Origin: Bacteroidota bacterium | GTDB taxonomy: Bacteria > Bacteroidota > Bacteroidia > JABEUT01 | NCBI GenBank assembly: GCA_013289165.1 | Contig: JABDAL010000020.1 | Span: 1 to 33,216, forward strand | Direction: 5' to 3' | Length of the DNA: 33,216 nt | Part shown: positions 1 through 7,371 of the stretch, piece by piece | Layout of the letters: every line of letters begins with the position of its first letter | Numbering within the stretch: the first letter of the stretch is position 1 | Translations under genes and position numbers: made by a program | The notes under the pieces: model-generated | The model's input: only the letters and a program-made list of their open reading frames with translations | Database searches by the model: none | Told to the model about the DNA's origin: nothing

Positions 1-2
1 TA

Positions 3-224
3 GACTATCCTGAGGACTATGAATTTATTAAAAATGTTTACGATATTTTGTATCCCGTTAATCCGATTTTTAGCATCAGAGATATTCTGGATCTTTTACA
101 TAAGCAACCTGAATTGATGAAAATAAACGGGCACCTTGCCGGTGTTAATTGGTACAGGAACCACTTGAGCGAATTAAAGACAGTAGCAAAAGAACAAACT
201 AAGGTAATTTCACAGAATGGATAA
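3..224 (+). CDS. C-terminal part of an SpsF/NeuA-like cytidylyltransferase (5' end outside window)
   Basis: Frame 3 is open from the window edge to TAA at 222-224: DYPEDYEFIKNVYDILYPVNPIFSIRDILDLLHKQPELMKINGHLAGVNWYRNHL.... The 'DYPEDYEFIK..y..LYP.NP.F...DIL.LL...PEL..IN' pattern is typical of the C-terminus of SpsF-family cytidylyltransferases. Overlaps the next gene by 8 nt. Confidence 0.7.
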   Translation, partial: DYPEDYEFIKNVYDILYPVNPIFSIRDILDLLHKQPELMKINGHLAGVNWYRNHLSELKTVAKEQTKVISQNG

Positions 225-1074
225 AAATAAAATAGAAGGCCTTCAATTTCTTGCAACAAAAGTAAGGGAGCATATTATTACCATGTCTGCCGATGGCGGG
301 TGCTTTATTGGTGCATCCCTATCATGTGCGGATTTGATTGTTTACTTATACAGCGAATTTTTAAATATTACTCCCAATAATCTTACGGACTCTGAGCGCG
401 ATTATTTGTTCTTATCAAAGGGACATGATGTTCCTGCGTTATATGGCACATTAGCTGAATTAGGATTCATTGAGAAAAAACGGTTAAGCAACCACCTTTC
501 GACTACCGATAGCATCTATTGGCACCCTAACAGGGCTGTCCCCGGTGTAGAGTATCACTCAGGCTCTTTGGGGCATCTTCCTTCTGTAGGTATTGGTGTG
601 GCAATGGATTGCAAAATGAAAAAGCAAACAAATCGCATTGTTGTTATTGTGGGTGATGGAGAAATGAATGAAGGTACCTTTTGGGAAGCATTGCTGGTAG
701 CTAATGCCTACAAGCTGGATAACCTTATCATTCTTGTTGACAGGAACCACTTCCAGGCTAATATCCGGACAGAGGATTTGATACCACTCGAATCTCTTGA
801 AAAGAAGTTCGAAGCATTTAATTGTTCCGTGAATAGAATAAATGGTCACGATTTTGAAGAAATCGATGCTGCATTCAAAGGGCTAAAGCAGGGTACAGGA
901 AAGGTAAACGTAATAGTTGCAGATACCTTAAGAGGCAAAGGGCTTCCCAGTATCGAAGCACGGGCAGACAGGTGGTTTTGTAACTTCACAAGGGAAGAAA
1001 CTAATGCCCTTATACGCGAACTACACGGAGAAATGAAAGCTAAAATAGAATCAGAAACACTTACAGTACGCTAG
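217..1074 (+). CDS. Transketolase, N-terminal (TPP-binding) subunit
   Basis: 285 aa; TPP motif GDGEMNEGTFWEALLVANAYKLDNLIILVDRN, SKGHDVPALYGTLAELG, GSLGHLPSVGIGVAMD; ends where the C-terminal subunit gene begins. Confidence 0.93.
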   Translation: MDKNKIEGLQFLATKVREHIITMSADGGCFIGASLSCADLIVYLYSEFLNITPNNLTDSERDYLFLSKGHDVPALYGTLAELGFIEKKRLSNHLSTTDSIYWHPNRAVPGVEYHSGSLGHLPSVGIGVAMDCKMKKQTNRIVVIVGDGEMNEGTFWEALLVANAYKLDNLIILVDRNHFQANIRTEDLIPLESLEKKFEAFNCSVNRINGHDFEEIDAAFKGLKQGTGKVNVIVADTLRGKGLPSIEARADRWFCNFTREETNALIRELHGEMKAKIESETLTVR

Positions 1075-1075
1075 T

Positions 1076-1993
1076 ATGACTTACGAGGAAACCCTTACAG
1101 AGCTTGCAAAAAATGATGAACGAATAGTAGTGATGACTGCCGAAAACAGGGCGCTCATACGAAATATGCCTAAAATTTTAGGAGAACGGTTTATTGATAC
1201 GGGCATTACCGAACAAACCATGGTTGGAGCTGCAGCCGGGTTGGCGCTTCGTGGAAGGATTCCGGTGGTGCATGCACTGGCATCCTTTCTTACTATGCGG
1301 GCATTTGAATTTATCCGCACTGATGTGGGTATATCACATCTTCCTGTAAAGCTTTGCGGTTATATTCCCGGCTTTTTATCAGACGCTAACGGGCCCACTC
1401 ACCAGGCTATAGAAGATGTTTCCATATTGCGTGGTATTCCCGGAATGGAAGTATATGCCCCGGCTGATGAGCAAGATTTAGTTACCATGCTGCCTGCCAT
1501 GATTGAATCTCCCTCCCCTGCTTACATCAGAATAAATCACAGGAAAGGAGAATACCAGCATAAGGCTTATATTCCGGGCAAGGCAGAAGTAATTTCATCG
1601 GGAAATGATATCACCTTACTTACGTATGGCTTATTGTTTGAAAACTCCCTCAAAGCAAAAGCATTATTGGAGAAAGAAGGATACTCTGTAGGGCTGGTAA
1701 ACCTAAGAAGCCTCAAGCCAATTGATGAAGAATTAATCCTCAACATAGCCAACGAAACCGACTTAATAGTAACTATTGAGGACCATTTTTTAACAGGGGG
1801 ACTGTATTCCATATTAGCAGAGTTATTCCTGAAGAATAAAATCACCTGCAATGTATTCCCGATGGCTTTACGCGAGCGTTGGTTCAAGCCTGCACTCTTA
1901 AATGATGTACTGGCTTTCGAGGAATATACTCCTGAGAAAATAGCGGAGCACACCATACGTGAATTTGAAAACACTCTTGTAACATTAAAATAA
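1076..1993 (+). CDS. Transketolase, C-terminal (Pyr/C-domain) subunit
   Basis: 305 aa; RFIDTGITEQTMVGAAAGLALRGRIPVVHALASFLTMRAFEFIRTDV, GPTHQAIEDVSILRGIPGMEVYAPAD, IEDHFLTGGL; starts 1 nt after the stop of the N-subunit. Confidence 0.93.
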   Translation: MTYEETLTELAKNDERIVVMTAENRALIRNMPKILGERFIDTGITEQTMVGAAAGLALRGRIPVVHALASFLTMRAFEFIRTDVGISHLPVKLCGYIPGFLSDANGPTHQAIEDVSILRGIPGMEVYAPADEQDLVTMLPAMIESPSPAYIRINHRKGEYQHKAYIPGKAEVISSGNDITLLTYGLLFENSLKAKALLEKEGYSVGLVNLRSLKPIDEELILNIANETDLIVTIEDHFLTGGLYSILAELFLKNKITCNVFPMALRERWFKPALLNDVLAFEEYTPEKIAEHTIREFENTLVTLK

Positions 1994-1999
1994 TTAATC

Positions 2000-3349
2000 A
2001 TGACAAATAAAATTGCATTCAACGAACAATACCCTGATATTACCAATTCAGATAGGTTATATGAAAGAGCATTAAAAATAATGACACCTGTTACACAAAC
2101 TCTTGCCAAAGGCCCCGGACAATATGTTAAAGGTGTTGCTCCAAAATACCTGGAAAGAGGCAAAGGCTCACATGTGTGGGATGTTGATGGGAATGAATAT
2201 CTTGACTACAATATGGCCATTGGCCCCATTTCGCTGGGATATTGCTATGACAGGGTAGATAATGCCATCATCGAGCAACTGAAAGACGGTATTACATTTT
2301 CACTGATGCATAAATCGGAAGTGGAGTTAGCAGAAATGGTGCATGAAATAATCCCTAATGCAGAATCTATCCGTATAAGCAAAACAGGAGCTGATGTATG
2401 CAGTGCAGCCATCCGTGTGGCAAGGGCATTTACCGGGAGAAAAAAAGTTTTATGTTGCGGCTACCATGGCTGGCACGATTGGTACATAGGTGTCACCAGC
2501 CGGAATAAAGGCATCCCGGAAGATGTATCAGCGCTAACCTATACCTTCAACTACAACGATATTGATTCGGTAAAGGAAGCTTTGGATGATGATATTGCTT
2601 GTGTAATACTGGAACCATTTGTTTTTGAAGAACCGAAAAACAACTTTCTCCACGAATTGCAAGCGCTCTGCCGTGCCAATGGTACACTCCTCATTTTTGA
2701 TGAAATGTGGACAGGATTTAGAGTATCACTTGGAGGAGCACAGGAATATTTTGACATAAAACCCGACCTGGCTGTGTATTCAAAAGCATTTGCCAACGGC
2801 ATGCCCATCTCATTACTAACAGGGAGAAAAGACGTAATGGAATTATTTAACGAGGCCGTTTTCTTCTTTACCACCTTTGGCGGAGAAGCATTGTCAATTG
2901 CTGCTGCAATGGCTACTATTAGCGAAATGAAAGAAAAGAATGTGCAGGCACAACTTGCAGCACAAGGCAGAAAGCTAAAAGACGGTTATAACAAAATAGC
3001 CACCGAACTGGGAATTTCAGGGTTTACCAAATGCTCGGGCTTTGATTGCCGCACCATCATGACCTTTGATGCAAGCGCCGGGGACCCATTAGTACTAAAA
3101 TCATTTGTTCAGCAGGAAATGATAAAGAGAGGCATTTTATGGGGAGGGTTCCACAATATGTGCTTCAGCCATACCGATGCAGATATTGAATATACATTGA
3201 AAGCTTACGCCGATGTATTGCCATTATTAAAGAAGGCTGTAGAAGAAAACAATGTGAAAGCTCTTCTTAAAGGTGAACCCGTGGAAGCTGTATTCAGGAA
3301 AGTAAGCAACTTCAATATGAAACCTAAAGCGGCATTAGCAAAAAACTAA
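2000..3349 (+). CDS. Glutamate-1-semialdehyde 2,1-aminomutase-family class III aminotransferase
   Basis: 449 aa; HVWDVDGNEYLDYNMAIGPISLGY, GADVCSAAIRVARAFTGRKKVLCCGYHGWHDWY, LLIFDEMWTGFRVSLGGAQEYF, PLP-lysine region AVYSKAFANGMPISLLTGRKDVM. Confidence 0.9.
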   Translation: MTNKIAFNEQYPDITNSDRLYERALKIMTPVTQTLAKGPGQYVKGVAPKYLERGKGSHVWDVDGNEYLDYNMAIGPISLGYCYDRVDNAIIEQLKDGITFSLMHKSEVELAEMVHEIIPNAESIRISKTGADVCSAAIRVARAFTGRKKVLCCGYHGWHDWYIGVTSRNKGIPEDVSALTYTFNYNDIDSVKEALDDDIACVILEPFVFEEPKNNFLHELQALCRANGTLLIFDEMWTGFRVSLGGAQEYFDIKPDLAVYSKAFANGMPISLLTGRKDVMELFNEAVFFFTTFGGEALSIAAAMATISEMKEKNVQAQLAAQGRKLKDGYNKIATELGISGFTKCSGFDCRTIMTFDASAGDPLVLKSFVQQEMIKRGILWGGFHNMCFSHTDADIEYTLKAYADVLPLLKKAVEENNVKALLKGEPVEAVFRKVSNFNMKPKAALAKN

Positions 3350-3352
3350 GAA

Positions 3353-4156
3353 ATGGAAATGTTTTCACTGGAAAATAAGATAGCGATAGTTACCGGTGCT
3401 TGCGGCTTATTGGGAAAAGAGCATTGCAAGGCCTTGGCTGAAGCAGGGGCTTCAGTCGTTGCTGCCGATATTGATGAAGCCAAGTGTAAAAAGTTTGCTG
3501 CCGAATTAGGCGATAAACATATGGGTATCTTTATGAATGTGGCAGATGCCGATTCCTTGCTACATGCCAAAAAGCTAATTCTTGAGAAGTATAAGACCAT
3601 TGATATACTGGTAAATAATGCAGCCATCAACGACATGTTTGAAAACCCATTACTGGCAGCCGAGCAAAGCAAGTTTGAAAACTACCCTCTTGACCTCTGG
3701 GAAATGTCTCTGCATGTAAATGTGACAGGGGTTTTTCTGTGCTCGCAAATACTGGGCTCTGTAATGGCAGAAAAGAATCAGGGTAGCATAATTAATATTG
3801 CTTCTACATACGGAGTAGTAGCACCCGACCAAAGTATTTATAAAGACGAAGCAGGAAAGCAGAAATTCTACAAATCGGTTTCTTATCCTGTTACCAAAGG
3901 TGCAGTGATAAGCTTTACACGTTTCCTGGCTGCCTATTGGGGAGATAAAAACGTGCGGGTAAATACTCTTTCTCCCGGCGGAGTAGAAAACAACCAGGAT
4001 GATTATTTCCGGACTAATTACAGTAACAAAACAGTATTAAAAAGAATGGCAACTCCTTCTGACTATAAAGGAGCGATTGTATTCCTTGCAAGCGATGCCT
4101 CTTCCTATATTACAGGGGCAAACCTGATAGTAGATGGAGGCTGGACCGCTATATAA
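3353..4156 (+). CDS. SDR-family oxidoreductase (PtmA-like)
   Basis: 267 aa; TGACGLLGKEH cofactor motif, NNAA, SYPVTKGA (YxxxK), C-terminal ITGANLIVDGGWTAI. Confidence 0.9.
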   Translation: MEMFSLENKIAIVTGACGLLGKEHCKALAEAGASVVAADIDEAKCKKFAAELGDKHMGIFMNVADADSLLHAKKLILEKYKTIDILVNNAAINDMFENPLLAAEQSKFENYPLDLWEMSLHVNVTGVFLCSQILGSVMAEKNQGSIINIASTYGVVAPDQSIYKDEAGKQKFYKSVSYPVTKGAVISFTRFLAAYWGDKNVRVNTLSPGGVENNQDDYFRTNYSNKTVLKRMATPSDYKGAIVFLASDASSYITGANLIVDGGWTAI

Positions 4157-4192
4157 AAATTAAGGCAACACATAACAATCAAATCATAAAAC

Positions 4193-5080
4193 ATGAAAAC
4201 AATAGAAATCAGAAACAACAGAAGCATCGGCTACGGTCAACCGGTTTACATTATTGCCGAAATTGGTATTAACCACAATGGCTCTGTAGAAATCGCAAAA
4301 AAACTAATCAGCGAAGCTGCCGCTGCCGGCTGCGATGCTGTAAAATTTCAAAAACGTACACCGGAGTTATGTGTGCCCAAGGACCAATGGTATTTGGAAA
4401 GAGATACCCCATGGGGCAGAATGACCTATATTGATTACAGGCACAAAATAGAATTTGGTAAAGCAGAATATGAAGAAATAGATTTCCATTGCAAATTGCG
4501 CGGTATAGATTGGTTCGCTTCCTGCTGGGATGAAGAAGCCGTAGATTTCATGGAAACATTTAATACTCCTGTCTATAAAATGGCTTCTGCTTCTTTAACT
4601 GATTATTCATTGATTTCGAAAGTTAAATCTACAGGCAAACCATATATTCTCTCTACAGGCATGTCTACCATGAATGAAATTCAGGCTACTGTTGAAAAAT
4701 ATGGAACCGATAAATTATTAATAGCCCATTCCACGTCAGCTTATCCATGCCCGCCTAAGGAATTAAACCTTAAAATGATTCAGACCTTGCAGGTTATGTA
4801 TCCTGATGTTCCGATAGGTTACTCCGGCCATGAAACAGGGTTATCACCAACTGTTACTGCTGTAGCTTTGGGAGCTTGCTTTGTAGAAAGGCATTTTACA
4901 CTTGACCGCGCTATGTGGGGTTCTGACCATGCTGCTTCTGTTGAGCCACAAGGTATGCAACGCCTCGTAAGAGATATTCGTGACTTTGAAATTGCACTGG
5001 GCGATGGTGTGAAAAAAGTTTACGAAAGCGAAATGAGTGCTTTAAAAAGACTCCGCAGAGAAACTAAGCAAACTGCTTAA
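4193..5080 (+). CDS. NeuB/SpsE-family (N-acetylneuraminate synthase-like) PEP-condensing enzyme lacking the SAF domain
   Basis: 295 aa; YIIAEIGINHNGSVEIAKKLISEAAAAGCDAVKFQKRTPE, KMASASLTDYSLI, ILSTGMSTMNEI, HSTSAYPCPPKELNLKMI, IGYSGHETGLSPTVTAVALGACFVERHFTLDRAMWGSDHAAS; stops shortly after SEMSALKRLRR. Confidence 0.9.
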   Translation: MKTIEIRNNRSIGYGQPVYIIAEIGINHNGSVEIAKKLISEAAAAGCDAVKFQKRTPELCVPKDQWYLERDTPWGRMTYIDYRHKIEFGKAEYEEIDFHCKLRGIDWFASCWDEEAVDFMETFNTPVYKMASASLTDYSLISKVKSTGKPYILSTGMSTMNEIQATVEKYGTDKLLIAHSTSAYPCPPKELNLKMIQTLQVMYPDVPIGYSGHETGLSPTVTAVALGACFVERHFTLDRAMWGSDHAASVEPQGMQRLVRDIRDFEIALGDGVKKVYESEMSALKRLRRETKQTA

Positions 5081-5094
5081 ATAATAAATAAGAA

Positions 5095-6018
5095 GTGAGT
5101 TTAGAAGCTGTCAATATAATTACAACTGCACTCCTCATTGTTGGTGCATTAGTGATTATTATCCTTGAAAGAAAATTTCCTTACCGTAAAGGTCTGCCCA
5201 TTTTCCGTGATGGTTTTTGGGTAGACCTTATCTGGTATACTTTCATACAAAGTTTCTTCCTTAAGATATTCATCTTCGATGTAATTCTTTTTCCACTGGA
5301 CCAGCACTACAAGCTTTCAGCCTTACACTTGGTAACCAATTGGCCCATTGTTCTGCAAATCTTATTCTTTGTAGTAACCCATGATTTTTACATCTACTGG
5401 TTTCACCGCTTCCAGCATGAGAATAAAGTCTTGTGGAGGCTTCATGAGGCCCACCACTCTGTTAAAGAAGTGGATTGGCTGGCAGGTTCCCGTTCACATA
5501 TATTCGAAATTATTATTAATCAAACCATAGAGTTTGCTCCTATTATTTTGCTTGGTGCCAGTCCTATGGTTATTCCAATAAAAGCCCTGATAGACGCTCT
5601 CTGGGGAATGTTTATCCATTCTAATATGGATGTGAAATTGGGCAAGATTGGAAACGTAATTAATGGGCCGGAACAGCACCTTTGGCACCATGCTGATAAG
5701 AAAGAAGTATTTTTTTCCAATTATGCCACTAAGTTTTCCTTATGGGACCGCTTGTTTCACACAACTTATTTGCCCGGGTACAAACCCGATAAATATGGCC
5801 TGTATTATGAATACCCGAAAGATTATTTTGTTCAACACGTTTTTTCGGTAAAACGAGTAGATGAAAACAAATTGAGAAAAAATAAAAAACTGAAATGGTA
5901 TTTCGATTTAAGACCCGTAACCCTCCATTGGATGGCCAAACATTTTCCATTTAAAGAGAAATTTAAAAAATATAAAAACCGCCTTTCGGTTCATTTTACC
6001 GATTATAAAACCAGTTGA
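5095..6018 (+). CDS. Sterol desaturase / fatty acid hydroxylase superfamily membrane protein
   Basis: 307 aa, GTG start; histidine boxes HDFYIYWFHRFQH, LHEAHHS, HLWHHADKKE; hydrophobic segments; 'NYATKFSLWDRLFHTTYLP'. Confidence 0.88.
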   Translation: MSLEAVNIITTALLIVGALVIIILERKFPYRKGLPIFRDGFWVDLIWYTFIQSFFLKIFIFDVILFPLDQHYKLSALHLVTNWPIVLQILFFVVTHDFYIYWFHRFQHENKVLWRLHEAHHSVKEVDWLAGSRSHIFEIIINQTIEFAPIILLGASPMVIPIKALIDALWGMFIHSNMDVKLGKIGNVINGPEQHLWHHADKKEVFFSNYATKFSLWDRLFHTTYLPGYKPDKYGLYYEYPKDYFVQHVFSVKRVDENKLRKNKKLKWYFDLRPVTLHWMAKHFPFKEKFKKYKNRLSVHFTDYKTS

Positions 6019-6020
6019 TT

Positions 6021-6404
6021 ATGACAATGTCGCTTGTACGATGGATATACCTCCTCATTGCAGCAATTTCAGAAGTGTGGTGGACATATTCCCTCAAGTA
6101 CATTGATTTGAAAAAGATATTTTCTACTCCCGTCAAGTCCTATTTTGTGGAGCCGCAACATACCCGGATATTGGCGCCCGCATTAGGTTACCTGCTCTTC
6201 GGTATATGTAACATATTTTTCTTCTCACTGGCCATGAAAGAAATCCCAACCGCAATTGCCTTTACCGTGTGGGTAGCAATGTCCATTGTGGGATTAAAGA
6301 TTATGGATGTTTGGGTATTTAAAGCCTCCTCCTTTAGCAATATAGATCTGCTATACTATGCCCTTATAATTATTGGTATATTAGGTCTTAAGCGGGGGGC
6401 TTAA
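6021..6404 (+). CDS. Small multidrug resistance (SMR/EmrE-like) membrane transporter with extended TM1-TM2 loop
   Basis: About 127 aa from ATG 6021 (the ORF track uses TTG 6015). TM1 has the conserved acidic residue in AAISEVWWTYSLKY; TM2/3 junction AMKEIPTAIAFTVWVAMSIVGLKIMD resembles EmrE IPTGIAYAIW; four predicted TM segments. Confidence 0.7.
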   Translation: MTMSLVRWIYLLIAAISEVWWTYSLKYIDLKKIFSTPVKSYFVEPQHTRILAPALGYLLFGICNIFFFSLAMKEIPTAIAFTVWVAMSIVGLKIMDVWVFKASSFSNIDLLYYALIIIGILGLKRGA

Positions 6405-6405
6405 G

Positions 6406-7179
6406 CTATTGCTTGTTAAACGCCTTTAAACGCAACTTAGTAATTACTCTTTTAGTAGATAGGGAGAAATCTCCTTCCATCATCCAGTTATAATAGGATG
6501 GTTCGCTTTTAAATACCTCTGCTACGGGTTTACCTTTATGTTTCCCGAAGTTAAATACTTCAATCCCCTTTTTATCACGAATAATGCGTCCTGCCAGGTC
6601 GACACTTTCATTAGCTGAGCTAAATTTTTGAAGGAAAGCAACTGTTCCTTCCAAGGTATCATATTTCTGTAGTTGGGCCAACAATACTTCGAATGTAGCC
6701 TTTGCATCCGCCTCTGCCCCGTGGGCACCTAATAAATCTTTATTGCAATAAAACTTATATGCTGCCGCCAATGTACGTTGCTCCATTTTATGAAATATAT
6801 TCTGCACATCAATAAGCTTCCTACTCTCAATATCAAAGTCTATTTCTGTTCTTAAAAATTCCTCTACTAATAAGGGAATGTCAAACTTATTGGAGTTATA
6901 TCCTGCCAAATCACAATGTTCCAATATTTTCAGGAATGCAGGTGCCAATTGTTTAAAGGTAGGGCTATCTTTTACATCTTTATCATAAATGCCATGAATG
7001 GCGGATGAATCAGGAGGGATAGGAATAGTAGGATTTAGCCTGAAAGTTTCCGTATGGGTAGTATTATCAGGCATTAATTTAACAATAGATATCTCTATAA
7101 TCCGGTCACTGGCAATGCTAGTACCGGTGGTCTCAAGATCAATAAATGCAAGAGGGCGGTTTAGTTTTAATGCGGGCAT
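6406..7179 (-). CDS. DnaQ-like 3'-5' exonuclease (DNA polymerase III epsilon-like)
   Basis: 257 aa; LAFIDLETTGTSIASDRIIEISIVK (Exo I), GYNSNKFDIPLLVEEF (Exo II), HGAEADAKATFEVL (Exo III HxxxxD). Confidence 0.9.
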   Translation of the reverse strand: MPALKLNRPLAFIDLETTGTSIASDRIIEISIVKLMPDNTTHTETFRLNPTIPIPPDSSAIHGIYDKDVKDSPTFKQLAPAFLKILEHCDLAGYNSNKFDIPLLVEEFLRTEIDFDIESRKLIDVQNIFHKMEQRTLAAAYKFYCNKDLLGAHGAEADAKATFEVLLAQLQKYDTLEGTVAFLQKFSSANESVDLAGRIIRDKKGIEVFNFGKHKGKPVAEVFKSEPSYYNWMMEGDFSLSTKRVITKLRLKAFNKQ

Positions 7180-7323
7180 ATCATTTCCTGTTTTTAATAA
7201 ACTATTGAAGGGGCTAAGTTATTGTATTTTATTTTGTTCACACCGCATTCTTGTATACCTGCAAATTTCTATACTCAGCTTACCTTATATCCATATTTTC
7301 CATCTGTAATTCACCAAAATTAT

Positions 7324-7331
7324 TACTTTTG
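7324..7331 (+). promoter_or_regulatory. Possible Bacteroidota -7 element (TACTTTTG)
   Basis: Matches TAnnTTTG 41 bp upstream of the PPIase ATG. No clear -33 TTG partner seen. Confidence 0.35.
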
Positions 7332-7371
7332 CGCTCCATTTTATCAGTATATAGTATAATTTAATAAAACT

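Noticed and set aside
38-259. 73-aa minus-strand ORF at left edge
   Set aside because: Antisense to the cytidylyltransferase C-terminus, which has clear family character in the other strand.
1567-2163. 198-aa minus-strand ORF over the transketolase C/GSAM junction
   Set aside because: Fully antisense to two strongly supported genes; no recognisable motif; best read as shadow ORF.
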